Source: Gemmata sp. (lineage in GTDB: Bacteria > Planctomycetota > Planctomycetia > Gemmatales > Gemmataceae). From it: a stretch of 33,510 bases of DNA. How positions within the stretch are numbered: position 1 is the stretch's first letter; every line of letters starts with the position of its first letter. Shown here one piece after another: positions 1 to 9,152 of this stretch. The stretch spans positions 1 through 33,510 of the forward strand of contig JALHNS010000026.1 of assembly GCA_022843445.1 (NCBI GenBank). The letters are read 5' to 3'. The position numbers and the translations under genes are program-made. The notes under the pieces are model-generated. The model had not been told where the DNA came from. It did not search any database and was given only the letters and a program-made list of their open reading frames with translations.

Positions 1-1432
1 GCACGCCGTACAGCAGCCGGCGGGCGCGGCCGGTCGCGGCGACGGCGGTCGCCTCGTTCCGCTTCGCCAAGTCGGCGCTGTCGTCCGCGTCCCTCTTGGC
101 GGCGAGTGCCTTCCCGGCCTCGTCCCGCGCCCGCAGCCCGAAGACGGTCGACACCGCCGCCCCGGCCACCAGCACCGTCGCCACCGTTACCAACAGCGAA
201 GCCACGGTGGGGTTGCGGCGGCACCAGCGCCAGGCCCGTCCGGCGGGTCCGACGGGCCGCGCGGCGACCGGCCGGCCCTCTTGGAACCGCCGCAGGTCGT
301 CGGCCAGTTGGCCCGCGTTGGAGTACCGCTTCGCGGGCTCCTTCTGGAGGCACTTGAGGCAGATCGTCTCCACGTCGCGCGGGCACGTCGGGTTGAGCGC
401 GCGCACCGCGACCGGTTCCCGGTTCCGCACCTGATCGAGGGTCTCCATCACCCCCGCCGCCTTGAACGGCGGGCGCCCCGTTAGCAGTTCGTACAGGATC
501 GCCCCGAGTGCGTACACGTCGGCCGAAGGGCCAACTTCTTTGCTGTCCCCACGCGCCTGCTCGGGGGACATGTAACTGGGCGTCCCCATCACCGCGCCCG
601 TCGCCGTCGGCCCGTCGGGGCTGTCCAGTCGCTTGGAGATGCCGAAGTCCGTCACCTTCGGCACCGCACCGTGCGGGGCCCGTAGCGCCGCGTAAAGGAG
701 CGGGCGCGTTCGCGGATCGGTGACCGTGCCGCCGTCCGGTCCGGCCATCCGGGCTAGGAGCACGTTCGCGGGCTTCAGGTCGCGGTGCACGATCCCCTGC
801 GCGTGCGCCGCCGACACCGCGTCCGCCAGCATCTCGCACAACCGCGCCGCCGCGTTCGGGTGCCACGGGGTGCCGTCCAGTTTGTCCGCCAGCGACCCGC
901 CGTCGCAGAACTCGAGGGTGAAGTACGGCACCCCGGCGCACTCGCCGAACTCGTACACCCGTGCGACCCCCGGGTGCGTCAGCTTCGCGGCGGCCTCGGC
1001 CTCCGCCCGGAACCGGGCTCGCTCGGCGGTCGAGCCGAGACCGCCGCGGATCATCTTGAGCGCGACGACGCGGCCCACGGCCGTTTGCACCGCCCGGTAC
1101 ACGACCCCCATCCCGCCCTCGCCCAGCACCCCGAGGATCTCGTAACCGGGCACCGACGGCGGGGCCGCACCGGGGGCCGAGGTCCGGTCCGGGTCGAACG
1201 TACCGGTGGGGCCGTCGGGGCCGAAACTCCGGGTGGGGGGCGGGTCGGGCGCGGCGGCGCGCGTGCCGTCCGGGTCCGGGGGTTCGAGGAAGCGGTCCTC
1301 CCGGTGGGCGGCGAGCAACCGGTCGAGGCGGGCGCGCTGCGCGGGGTCGGGGCACGCGCGGTCGAGGAACGCGCTTTGCGCCGCCGGCCCGGGGAGGGCG
1401 ATGGCGCGGGCGAACAGCGTTTCGTCAGTCAC
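1..1432 (-). CDS. Transmembrane Ser/Thr protein kinase (C-terminus beyond window)
   Basis: A Hanks-type Ser/Thr kinase, read from a GTG at 1432 with GGAGG about 7 nt upstream; it is open to the left edge (477 codons seen). The ATP-binding lysine is K126 in VALK, after a glycine loop GEGGMG near residue 104. The catalytic loop HRDLKP begins at H216, and the DFG motif begins at D262. A membrane segment lies near residues 408-430, with a charged Ala-rich stretch after it, so the sensor or effector part is outside the window. The gene follows an ECF sigma factor on the same strand (60 nt gap), the usual planctomycete pairing in which the kinase is thought to control the sigma factor. Kinase identity is seen directly; the partnership is inferred from position. 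Confidence 0.93.
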   Translation of the reverse strand, partial: MTDETLFARAIALPGPAAQSAFLDRACPDPAQRARLDRLLAAHREDRFLEPPDPDGTRAAAPDPPPTRSFGPDGPTGTFDPDRTSAPGAAPPSVPGYEILGVLGEGGMGVVYRAVQTAVGRVVALKMIRGGLGSTAERARFRAEAEAAAKLTHPGVARVYEFGECAGVPYFTLEFCDGGSLADKLDGTPWHPNAAARLCEMLADAVSAAHAQGIVHRDLKPANVLLARMAGPDGGTVTDPRTRPLLYAALRAPHGAVPKVTDFGISKRLDSPDGPTATGAVMGTPSYMSPEQARGDSKEVGPSADVYALGAILYELLTGRPPFKAAGVMETLDQVRNREPVAVRALNPTCPRDVETICLKCLQKEPAKRYSNAGQLADDLRRFQEGRPVAARPVGPAGRAWRWCRRNPTVASLLVTVATVLVAGAAVSTVFGLRARDEAGKALAAKRDADDSADLAKRNEATAVAATGRARRLLYGV

Positions 1433-1491
1433 GGGCGCCTCCGGGTGTGGAGCACTTCTCCAACCAATGCGCCGAACGGCGAGCAAACGCC

Positions 1492-2055
1492 TCACGGAAT
1501 TCGCGACCCCGCAGCCGGGGCTGCGAGTTCGGCCCAGAGCCACGCCTTGGCGAACGCCCAGCGGCGGTCCGCGGTCGCGTCCGAAATGGACAGCGCAAGC
1601 GCCGCCTCGGGCAGCGTGAGACCCGTGAAATACCGAAGGGTGACCAGTCGGGCGTGTTCGGGATATTGGAGCGCGAGTGCCTCGAGTGCGGCGTCGAGCG
1701 CGAGCAGTTCGTCGTCCGGGGCCGGGGCCGGAACCTCTGCCAGTTCGACCCGCTCCAAGCCGCCCCCGTGCTTCAGCCGCTTCTTTCGCCGAGCGGATTC
1801 GACGAGGATGCGGCGCATGGCCTCGGCCGCGGCGGCGAAGAAGTGCCCGCGGTTCTCGAACTGCTGATCGCCGACCAACCGCAGGTACGCTTCGTGGACC
1901 AGCGCGGTGGCGTTCAGGGTGTGGTCCGGCCGCTCCTCGGCCATCCGCACGGCGGCGAGCTTGCGGAGTTCGTCGTAGACGAGCGGGAGCAGCTCCGCGG
2001 CGGCCTGCCGGTCGCCGCGGGTCGCCGCTTCCAGGAGTCGCGTCACGTCGGTCAT
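1492..2055 (-). CDS. ECF-family RNA polymerase sigma factor (planctomycete type)
   Basis: An ECF sigma factor of about 187 residues. The conserved N-terminal region 2 (LVYDELRKLAAVRMA and LNATALVHEAYLRL) and the stretch MRRILVESARRKKR are characteristic of the Sigma70_ECF/TIGR02999-type family, common in planctomycetes. Region 4 is the C-terminal helix-turn-helix around FTGLTLPEAALAL. I chose ATG 2055 over the longer upstream start because its ATG overlaps the TGA of the preceding kinase gene by 4 nt (ATGA), implying translational coupling; only a weak GAAG lies upstream. It is very similar to the sigma factor at 6545, so the two sigma-kinase pairs look like a tandem duplication. It presumably directs RNA polymerase to a small regulon; targets are unknown. 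Confidence 0.92.
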   Translation of the reverse strand: MTDVTRLLEAATRGDRQAAAELLPLVYDELRKLAAVRMAEERPDHTLNATALVHEAYLRLVGDQQFENRGHFFAAAAEAMRRILVESARRKKRLKHGGGLERVELAEVPAPAPDDELLALDAALEALALQYPEHARLVTLRYFTGLTLPEAALALSISDATADRRWAFAKAWLWAELAAPAAGSRIP

Positions 2056-5000
2056 TTCTTCGCGGGCTCGCGGGGGGTTGCGTCCCACGTTCTCACGACA
2101 CCTTGCGATTCGGCGGTGAGCGTCAGGCGATGGCCGTCGGGGCTAAACTCCAGTTGGGCACGCGGTCCGAAACCCAGGGCAGGCATCCCCTCAATGTTGT
2201 GCTGAGTCGGGATCGTCAGCAGTTCTCGGCCCGTCGCCGTATCCCAGAGCCGAACGGCACTGGTCTTGTCCTTGGTTTGAGTCAGTGTCGCGATCCGGTT
2301 GCCGTCCGGGCTGAACGTCACCGCAATCATGCGTTCGCCCGTTTCGAGACGGAAGCGAATTCGCCCCGTCTTGGCGTCAATCACTTCCGGCAAATCATTC
2401 CGGTTCGACCCCATGATCGTGCTGAAGATGACCAAGCAACTCCCCGCCGGATGGATGACGACACCGCTGGTGTTCGACTGACCTCGAAAAGTCGAGACAC
2501 ACTCGCCCGTGCTGGTATCCCAAATGCGATGCTGATCGCCTTGATTGAGCGTAACCAGCCAGCGCCCGTCGGCCGAAAACTCGGCTTTCGACGGCCCGCT
2601 CGCATGGGTGATCACCGCCCGTGCCGGAGTCGTCCGAATGTCCCACAACGTCATTTGCTGTCGCGTCAATTCATCCGTCAACAAGTTCACCACCCGGACG
2701 ATACACGCCACCTGTCCTCCATCCGGGCTGAAGTAACATTGCGCCTTCCCCGCGACTGGGATCTTGGCGACCTCGGTCATGTCGTCGAAATTGACGATCC
2801 GTGAGACTTCTCGCGTCGATAACGCGAGTCGTCGCTCGTCGGGACTGAGTGTGAGTTTGTACTGGAGAAAGTCGTCCACTCCTTGTCGCTTCGTCTCCCA
2901 CAAGACGGCCCCGGTTCGGCTGTCGAAGAGTGCCGCCGCTCCCTGGATCTGGGCAGTGACCAGTAAATGTCGCCCGTTCGGGCTGAAGGTCATCCTGTGC
3001 CCAATGCTGCCAACAGGCCGCCTGCCACTGAGATCCAGGGCGTTCAGAGGATTGGCAACGGCTGGGATCACACACGCCTGTTTGCCGGTCTGATCGGAGA
3101 TCGAAATCGTCCCGATGCTCGGGTCGTATTCGGCGGTCGTGCCGCCATCGCGGCTGACGATCTTGTGTGCCGGTAGGAGCACGACGGCTTCGCCGGGAGG
3201 GAACCGGGGCGGGTTTCTCGGCTGTAGCGTCGGGCTTGCCGGCACATCCCACTCTTTGAGAACAAAGCCCGGCGACGATGTCCCCCGATTGCAGATCGCC
3301 AGCACGCGTTGGGAATCGGCCGTGAACACGGGGGGCGTGCGGGGTTCCGCCGGGGTCGGAATGGTGTGCTGGAGTTTGCCCGTGGCCACCGCCAGCAGGG
3401 GAATGTTTGGCACCTGGGCACTCCCGAACGCCAGAGTTTGACCGTCGGGGCTGATGGTGACTCCGAGCGTGTAAATCGATTGTCGCCCTTGCAACTCGAA
3501 CGGCGTCTTGCGGACCTCCTTGATGGCTGTCGGGGTGCGCACGTCCCACACGATGGATTGTTCCGGCTTCGCTGTCACAGCGACCAGTTGAGTACCATCG
3601 GGCGTGAACGCCACGTCGGCGGCACCCGCGTCGAACTCGGCGACGCGAGTGACTTTGGCCGTAGCGATGTCCACGTGATGTAACTTCGCTTTGGGCTTGG
3701 GCTCCAGTGGACCGGCCTCTGGTAGAGTGATGACCGCCAGTTGAGTCGCGTTGTGATTGAATACCGCCGCACGCAATTCGTTCTGTTCGCCGGTCAACCG
3801 GATGGTGCGTGGCGCGGCCTTGGGGGCGTCCAGGTCGCGCACCGTCACACTGACATCCGCCGGTTCCGGAGTCTGCCTTCTGTTGAACCCGCCGTCAATG
3901 GTCGCCAGCCAACGTCCATCTTGACTCAGCAGAACGCGCGGATACACGGGCTGCGTCGGCCCAGGTGCGTCATAAAGGACTTCGCCGTTCGCCATGCTCC
4001 AAACGATCAGACGGGATTCCGGGTTGACGATCAGGCGGGCTTCCGGGTTGCGGCGATCTGTCCTCTGGAAGTGATTCGCAGCCACGCGCTGGCCGTGTTC
4101 ATCCACTTGAAACCGCTCGGGGTGGCCGGCCGTCGTGGTCCAGGTGCGCTTCACCTGGCCGGTTGCGACTTCGAGCAGGTCCAGGGTGAATTCCGTGGCA
4201 TTCCGGGGGGCCTCACGCACGACCACGGCAAACCGGCCACCGGGACTGACGCGGGATGGGACGCTGTGCTTCTCCAGCACGATTTCGCGGCGTTCCGGGC
4301 GTGCGAGCCGGTCCCAGTAGTGCCACTCGAAGCCGCGGAAGTCCGTTTCGCCCGCTTGCGGACGCAACGTGTCCAAAAGTTCCGCCACACGGCCACGGTA
4401 CTCCGCCTGCCACAACCCTGGCAGCAAGTTCATCGTGGACCAGTACAAGTTCTGTCGCAGTTCGGCCTTGGCGCTGTTCGCCGCGTCGCGCTCGACCCGC
4501 ATGCCCTGACGGGCGATGTCGGCCGCGGCCCGCTGCTCGGCCTCCGCGAGGAGGGCTTTCTCCTTGTCGTCGCGCTCGGCGAGGGCCGCCGCCTCGGCCC
4601 GCCGGGCCTCCGTCGCCTGCCAGATACTCGCCAACAACCCGACCAGCAGTGCCGCGGCGACAACCACTGCCGTCGTCAGGGCGGCCTGATTCCGCCGATA
4701 CACCTTCTTCAATCGATACCCCAGCGTCGGCGGGCACGCCTCGACGGCGTCGCCGCTCAGATACCGCTGCACGTCTTTCGCCAGCCCGGCCGCGCTGTCG
4801 TAGCGGCGTGTCCGGTCCTTCTCCAGGCACCGCATCACGATCCAGTCGAGTTCGCCCCGCACCAGGCCCGCCAGTCGGCTCGGGTCAGTACTCCGCTTCG
4901 CCGACACCGCCGTCAGCGTCGCGCCGAGTGAGGTCAGCCGGGTGCTCGGCCGCGGCGGCTCCTCCTCCTTGATGATCCGGCGGATCTCGTCGAACGCCGC

Positions 5001-5900
5001 CTTGCGGAATCGGTCCCCGTCGAACGGCGTCGTCCCGGTGAGCAGTTCGTACAGGAGCACGCCGAGCGAGTACACGTCGCTGCGGGTGTCCGCGTCGAGC
5101 TGGTTCACCTCGGCCTGCTCGGGGCTCATGTAGAGCGGCGTGCCGATCATCTGGGCGAACCGCGTGTAGATCGTCTTCTCGGTCAGCGACTGGCCGAGCG
5201 CCTTCGCCACCCCGAAGTCGATCACCTTCACCACCGGGATGCCGTCGTGCGGGGCGACGAGAATGTTCGACGGCTTCAGGTCGCGGTGGATGACGCCCTT
5301 CTGGTGAGCGTGCTGCACCGCGTTGCACACCTGCACGAACAGCCCGAGCCGGTCCTTCGGGGTCAGGTTGGCGGCGTCGGCGTACTCGGTGATCGGCACG
5401 CCCTTGACCAGTTCCATGACGAAGTACGGGCGGCCGGCGTCGGTCGCGCCCGCATCGAACACCTTGGCGATGTTCGGGTGATCCATGAGCGCCAGCGCCT
5501 GCCGCTCGGCCTCGAACCGGCCGACCACCTGGCGGGTGTCCATCCCCGGCTTGATCACCTTCAGCGCGACCTTGCGGCGGACGGGGTGCGTCTGCTCGGC
5601 GACGAACACCAGCCCCATGCCGCCCTCGCCGATCTGCTCCCGCAGGGTGTACGGGCCTATGACCGTCCCCTCGCCCTCGGTGATCGGCGTGTCGTAGTGC
5701 GCCGTTTCGCCGGCGGGCGCGGCGGGAGCGGCCATGAACGCCCCGGCGTTGCCGAGGGCCTTCAGCAGGGTCTCGACCTCGGCCCGCACGGCCGGGTGGC
5801 CGGCACAGGCGTCGTCGAGGAACGCGGCCCGGTCGGCCGGCGAGGGGATCTCGGCGGCGCGGCCGAACACGGACTTGGCGTCGGGCGTGGGGCGGTTCAT
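2052..5900 (-). CDS. Transmembrane Ser/Thr kinase with WD40-like beta-propeller
   Basis: A 1282-residue kinase from ATG 5900, with GGAG about 7 nt upstream. In order: an N-terminal segment of about 80 residues, a kinase domain (glycine loop GEGGMG 91-96, ATP lysine K114, catalytic HRDLKPSN 205-212, DFG 228-230, APE-region SPEQA near 259-263), one membrane helix near 408-427, an Ala/Glu-rich probable coiled coil to about 480, then roughly 700 residues of WD40/propeller-like repeats. At least eight repeats contain a variant of SPDGxxL (for example FSPDGNRIATL, FTPDGTQLVAV, FSPNGRHLLVT). The topology suggests a cytoplasmic kinase with an outward or periplasmic propeller. It lies between two ECF sigma genes and overlaps the downstream one by 4 nt. 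All catalytic residues are present, so it should be active. Confidence 0.95.
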   Translation of the reverse strand: MNRPTPDAKSVFGRAAEIPSPADRAAFLDDACAGHPAVRAEVETLLKALGNAGAFMAAPAAPAGETAHYDTPITEGEGTVIGPYTLREQIGEGGMGLVFVAEQTHPVRRKVALKVIKPGMDTRQVVGRFEAERQALALMDHPNIAKVFDAGATDAGRPYFVMELVKGVPITEYADAANLTPKDRLGLFVQVCNAVQHAHQKGVIHRDLKPSNILVAPHDGIPVVKVIDFGVAKALGQSLTEKTIYTRFAQMIGTPLYMSPEQAEVNQLDADTRSDVYSLGVLLYELLTGTTPFDGDRFRKAAFDEIRRIIKEEEPPRPSTRLTSLGATLTAVSAKRSTDPSRLAGLVRGELDWIVMRCLEKDRTRRYDSAAGLAKDVQRYLSGDAVEACPPTLGYRLKKVYRRNQAALTTAVVVAAALLVGLLASIWQATEARRAEAAALAERDDKEKALLAEAEQRAAADIARQGMRVERDAANSAKAELRQNLYWSTMNLLPGLWQAEYRGRVAELLDTLRPQAGETDFRGFEWHYWDRLARPERREIVLEKHSVPSRVSPGGRFAVVVREAPRNATEFTLDLLEVATGQVKRTWTTTAGHPERFQVDEHGQRVAANHFQRTDRRNPEARLIVNPESRLIVWSMANGEVLYDAPGPTQPVYPRVLLSQDGRWLATIDGGFNRRQTPEPADVSVTVRDLDAPKAAPRTIRLTGEQNELRAAVFNHNATQLAVITLPEAGPLEPKPKAKLHHVDIATAKVTRVAEFDAGAADVAFTPDGTQLVAVTAKPEQSIVWDVRTPTAIKEVRKTPFELQGRQSIYTLGVTISPDGQTLAFGSAQVPNIPLLAVATGKLQHTIPTPAEPRTPPVFTADSQRVLAICNRGTSSPGFVLKEWDVPASPTLQPRNPPRFPPGEAVVLLPAHKIVSRDGGTTAEYDPSIGTISISDQTGKQACVIPAVANPLNALDLSGRRPVGSIGHRMTFSPNGRHLLVTAQIQGAAALFDSRTGAVLWETKRQGVDDFLQYKLTLSPDERRLALSTREVSRIVNFDDMTEVAKIPVAGKAQCYFSPDGGQVACIVRVVNLLTDELTRQQMTLWDIRTTPARAVITHASGPSKAEFSADGRWLVTLNQGDQHRIWDTSTGECVSTFRGQSNTSGVVIHPAGSCLVIFSTIMGSNRNDLPEVIDAKTGRIRFRLETGERMIAVTFSPDGNRIATLTQTKDKTSAVRLWDTATGRELLTIPTQHNIEGMPALGFGPRAQLEFSPDGHRLTLTAESQGVVRTWDATPREPAKK

Positions 5901-5966
5901 GAAAAGGCTCCGTGACGGGTGCTTACCCTTCCGTGCGCCGTCCGGGCGCCGCGGCTGCCAAGAAAA

Positions 5967-6545
5967 TCACCCGGCCGGCGGATTTTCGTCCCGGGTGCTC
6001 TCGCCGCCCAATTTGCGGAACAGCCACGCCCGCGCGAACGACCACGTCCGGTAGGCCGTCCGGTGGGGCACCCCGAGCAGGTCGGCTGATTCTTCGAGGG
6101 TGAACCCGGCGAAATAGTGGAGCTTCACGAGTTCGGCCGCGGTCGCGTCGCGTTCGGCGAGTTGGTCGAGGGCCTCGTCCACGGCCAGAACGTCCTCGAC
6201 CGGGGCCGCGGGGGCCGGGAGGTCGTCGGGCACCTCGATCCGCCGCCCGTCCCCGCCGCGCTTGAGCCGGGCCTTCCGCCGGGCCGATTCGACGAGGATG
6301 CGGCGCATGGCCTCGGCCGCCGCACCGAAGAAGTGCCCACGGCCGTTGAACTGCTGATCGCCGACGAGCCGCAGGTACGCCTCGTGCACGAGGGCGGTGG
6401 CATTCAACGTCTGGCCGGGCTGCTCCTGCGCCATCCGCACGGCGGCGAGGCGGCGCAGTTCGTCGTACACGAGCGGGAGTAACGCGGCGGCCGCTCGGCG
6501 GTCGCCCGCCTGTGCGGCGTCGAGGATGCGGGTCACGTCGGACAT
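5967..6545 (-). CDS. ECF-family RNA polymerase sigma factor (second copy)
   Basis: An ECF sigma factor of 192 residues, beginning MSDVTRILDAAQAGDR, parallel to MTDVTRLLEAATRGDR of the copy at 2055. Region 2 motifs (LVYDELRRLAAVRMA, TALVHEAYLRLVGDQQF) and the ESARRK block are nearly identical between the two; region 4 (FAGFTLEESADLLGV) is the DNA-binding helix-turn-helix. A longer reading frame extends upstream to 6836, but that part is low-complexity and has no counterpart in the sister gene, so ATG 6545 is preferred even though no clear ribosome site precedes it. It lies 66 nt upstream of the 1282-residue kinase and probably forms an operon with it. Confidence 0.92.
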   Translation of the reverse strand: MSDVTRILDAAQAGDRRAAAALLPLVYDELRRLAAVRMAQEQPGQTLNATALVHEAYLRLVGDQQFNGRGHFFGAAAEAMRRILVESARRKARLKRGGDGRRIEVPDDLPAPAAPVEDVLAVDEALDQLAERDATAAELVKLHYFAGFTLEESADLLGVPHRTAYRTWSFARAWLFRKLGGESTRDENPPAG

Positions 6546-6860
6546 TCGACCGAGTGTACCGGCTCTCGGGGGCGGAACCACTCGAAAACGAGTGCGGGGA
6601 GGGACGCGACGGGGCCGATACCGACCGCGCGTCGAGGTCTCATTCTCGGCCGTAGACGTCCCGTCGTGCAACTGGCCGCGGAGTGGATATCGAAGCTCCC
6701 CACGACTGGGAGACGGCGGGAACGCGGTGCAAACTCCAAGCGCCGGAGATTCGAACGGGTCAGTTCGCGGCCCCAACCGCCATTCGGACGGTGCCGCTGG
6801 CATCGGTCCGACCCGCGTCTCGGTCGCCGATCGCACCCGGCGCTCCCGAACCGGCGCCCG
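6546..6860. other. Intergenic region, probable sigma-kinase promoter region
   Basis: About 315 nt between the 98-residue gene and the ECF sigma gene. No convincing ORF is seen on either strand; frames here are Arg/Pro-rich, as random GC-rich DNA gives. It must hold the promoter of the sigma-kinase operon if that operon is not read through from 7157, but I cannot point to a definite -35/-10 pair. Confidence 0.4.
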
Positions 6861-7157
6861 TCAGGCGCTCGGTGCCGGGGTGCCGGGTTCGGCTTCGGGC
6901 GGGCTCGGGCGCCCGACGAGCGGGTCCGCCGCGGGGTCGGCCGGATCGACCAGATCGACCAGCCCCAGCGCCCGGTACGCCCGATCGAGGCGCTCGCCGA
7001 GGTCCGTGTGCCCACCGGGTGCCGCTCCCGCTCGCTTTAGGCGCGCGAACAGCAGCGCCGCCAGTTCGGCGATCGGGCCTTTCCCGTAATACTCGCGCTC
7101 GACCCGACGGCCCACGCGCCGCGAGATGTAAAAGTAGCCGCGTCGGTCCCAAGCCAT
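6861..7157 (-). CDS. Small planctomycete-type protein of unknown function
   Basis: A 98-residue protein from ATG 7157, with GAGGTG about 8 nt upstream. It begins MAWDRRGYFYISRRVG and continues with REYYGKGPIAELAALL. This opening (aromatic/Arg-rich, then a G-x-G and an AELA helix) is one I recall from many small hypothetical proteins of Gemmata-like planctomycetes, which are often genome-wide paralogues. The C-terminus is Pro/Ala/Asp-rich and probably disordered. It lies 68 nt downstream of the 280-residue gene on the same strand and may be co-transcribed. No function can be given. Confidence 0.7.
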   Translation of the reverse strand: MAWDRRGYFYISRRVGRRVEREYYGKGPIAELAALLFARLKRAGAAPGGHTDLGERLDRAYRALGLVDLVDPADPAADPLVGRPSPPEAEPGTPAPSA

Positions 7158-7225
7158 TGTTCTACACCTCGCGTGTGGGGACCGAGGCCCCCAGTTCGTC
7201 GTACTCCCACTTCTCGCCCCTTCGC

Positions 7226-8068
7226 TCACTTCCGCAGAACCCCGGCCCGCTTGCACTTTCGGAACAGGCCGCCCAGCAGCATCCACCGCCGGACGTGCCG
7301 CACGTCGGCCGGTGTGATCCGCAGGCCGATGTTCAGGCGGGCCAGTCGGAGCGTCTCGGGGTCCCCCGGCGGACCGGTGCGGATCCCGGCGAGGGCCTCG
7401 AGCAGGGTGTCGAGCACCAGCGGCCCGCCTTGGTGGGCCAGCAGCCGCACGTGGGTCCCGGGGTCGCGCTCGAACCCCGGCGCGTACATCCGCACCAGCG
7501 TGTGGAGCACGTAGCCCGGACACCCGAGCCGGTCGGCGACGGCGAAGCCCAGCGCCGCGTACGCCCGGACCACGGGCTCCGACAGCCCGCACTTCGCCGC
7601 GATCGTCGCCTCGGGCTCGGCGGCCAGGAACCGGCCCTCGTGTTCCACCCGCCGCCAGTACCCGGCACTCAGGGTCAGTTCGCGGGCGTCGAGCGCGGCT
7701 CGGAGTTCGGGGTCGCTGGCGACGTGTTCGGGCGGGGCGGCGAGGGCCCGAGCGGCCAGCACCACCCACGGGTCGACCCACTCGGCCGGGACCAGACGGC
7801 CGTCGGCCAGCCGCTCCGCGAGCTGCCACCGGTAGTCCGGCGGGCGGACCGGACTCTCGGGTGCTAGGTCGCACAGGTCCGCCGGCGGGCGCGGCGGCAG
7901 TTCGGGCGGAGGGAGTGACCCGCGTGCGCCGCGGGTGCCTCCCGGCAGTCCGTCGGTCGGGTACTCCGGCCTTGGGGCGCGGGGCTTTCGCGGTCGAGCG
8001 CGGCGGCGGCGGCGCTTGCCGTGCCCATCGGATTCGGGTTCGTTCGGGTCGTTCGGTTCGGGGTTCAC
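7226..8068 (-). CDS. Hypothetical protein with basic N-terminus
   Basis: A 280-residue protein. The frame is open to 8686, but the upstream part is low-complexity. Three starts crowd 8081-8068: ATG 8074 directly abuts a TGGAGG (spacing 0), whereas GTG 8068 lies 6 nt after the same TGGAGG, so GTG 8068 is preferred. The first 60 residues are very basic and Pro-rich (KRRRRRARPRKPRAPRP), then comes a mostly alpha-helical region with well-formed stretches such as WVDPWVVLAARALA and GYVLHTLVRMYAPGF. The basic tail could bind nucleic acid; that is a guess. I do not recognise the family. A tandem GTAC-centred motif array lies 35-60 nt upstream and may regulate it. Confidence 0.65.
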   Translation of the reverse strand: MNPEPNDPNEPESDGHGKRRRRRARPRKPRAPRPEYPTDGLPGGTRGARGSLPPPELPPRPPADLCDLAPESPVRPPDYRWQLAERLADGRLVPAEWVDPWVVLAARALAAPPEHVASDPELRAALDARELTLSAGYWRRVEHEGRFLAAEPEATIAAKCGLSEPVVRAYAALGFAVADRLGCPGYVLHTLVRMYAPGFERDPGTHVRLLAHQGGPLVLDTLLEALAGIRTGPPGDPETLRLARLNIGLRITPADVRHVRRWMLLGGLFRKCKRAGVLRK

Positions 8069-8102
8069 TGCCATCCTCCATGAGTGTCGCGTCGTCGGAG
8101 CA

Positions 8103-8129
8103 CCGTACCGTCGGTACCGCTCGGTACGG
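8103..8129. promoter_or_regulatory. Operator-like array of three GTAC-centred motifs
   Basis: GTAC tetramers sit at 8105, 8114 and 8124, i.e. 9-10 nt apart, near one helical turn. The outer CCGTACCG (8103-8110) and CGGTACGG (8122-8129) are a perfect 8-bp inverted repeat, and the middle one is itself a palindrome, CGGTACCG (8112-8119). A further GGTACC is at 8185-8190. Position (35-60 nt upstream of GTG 8068) fits a repressor or activator site for the 280-residue gene. Seen directly; the function is inferred. Confidence 0.4.
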
Positions 8130-8609
8130 CGTGTGGGGAACTTCACGTAATGAAATGGCCGCGCGAGCGCGTCCGCACCCATCCGGTACCAGAACACGAT
8201 CTGCAGGGCCGGAGGCATGGGCGGATCGGAATGAGGCGCACCGGCCAGACCCGCGCCGGGCTCACTCCGGTCACGACGACCGAGAGTGCCGGACATCCCA
8301 AGCGGTTGTTTGCACCAGTGCGCCCGCACCGCACAGTGAAACTCACCGTTCGCCCCGAACGCGCGACTCAACACGGTCGGATGGACGTTCCAGCCGCCGA
8401 ACTCGAAGAGACCGGATGTCGACCGTTCGAGCCCGACCCCGACTCGTTCGTCGAACCCGCGATCGGCTTCGACACCGTCTTCGGGGCGACGGCGAAGTCG
8501 GGCGCGTGACGCGGAGGGGCGGTGTTCGTGCTCAGCGGACCCAATGAGCGGCGGGCCCGCGGCAAGCGGCGGCACACCGGTCCACGCGGCCTCGAACCGG
8601 CTCGTCGAA
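8130..8609. other. Non-coding gap
   Basis: About 480 nt without a convincing gene. Open frames here translate into Arg/Pro/Ser-rich sequence with no recognisable fold. Nothing but one extra GGTACC near 8185 was noted. Confidence 0.4.
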
Positions 8610-9152
8610 TCACACTTCGTCCGGCTCGTTCGCGACCCAAATCCGATCACCAGAACGCCCGCCGGCCCGGTGCCGGTGTGACGCATTCGTGGGCAGCGGC
8701 CGAGCCCGCCGCGAACGAGTTCCGGTGCGAATCGCCGAGCGCCCGTGAAGAGTGAAGTGGTCGTCGCGGGAGCTCACTGCGGGCCAACACCGGACGCCTG
8801 CCGCACGGTGCGGAAGCGTGTGGGTGCGCCGCGTCGTTCCTCCCGCTCGGCGCGGTCGCGCACTCGACCGAACCGAGAGCGGGCACTCAGCCACAGCCGA
8901 CCCAGCCGGCCGTGATGGACGAGCGTTCGCGCGGGGCTTGCGCGGCCGCTTCGGGGCTGAGAGGACCGGGCTCGTAGCGACCAAGAATGCGTGCAGGGCG
9001 ACGCAGAACTCGTTGCGATCCGGGCCGGGCGAGAGGGGCCCGAGCCCCTGAACGAGATCGCGCAGCCCCGCGAGGGCCAGCGCCGCTTTCTTCAGACGCT
9101 CGCTCTGGTCGCTCGGCGCGACCGGCTGACATCCCGTTTTCGTTTTGGCCAT
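8610..9152 (-). CDS. Small helical protein, possible paralogue of the gene at 18263
   Basis: ATG 9152 has an excellent ribosome site (GGAGG, 5 nt spacing). The first 80 residues look like a real protein: a helix ERLKKAALALAGLRDLV, then LSPGPDRNEFCVALHAFLVA and a basic KRPRKPR tail. The same order (helix, GP-D/E-R, ALH, A, basic K-RKPR) occurs in the 84-residue product at 18263. After about residue 90 the frame becomes Arg/Thr/Pro-rich and probably not authentic, so the 180-residue length may reflect a lost stop codon or a frameshift. Function unknown. It follows the broken primase on the same strand, as the 18263 gene follows the polymerase. Confidence 0.5.
   Translation of the reverse strand: MAKTKTGCQPVAPSDQSERLKKAALALAGLRDLVQGLGPLSPGPDRNEFCVALHAFLVATSPVLSAPKRPRKPRANARPSRPAGSAVAECPLSVRSSARPRRAGGTTRRTHTLPHRAAGVRCWPAVSSRDDHFTLHGRSAIRTGTRSRRARPLPTNASHRHRAGGRSGDRIWVANEPDEV

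Noticed and set aside
6861-8081. A 406-codon frame from ATG 8081
   Set aside because: Only its last 98 codons (from ATG 7157) look real; the first 300 overlap the better-supported 280-residue gene in another frame and are low-complexity.
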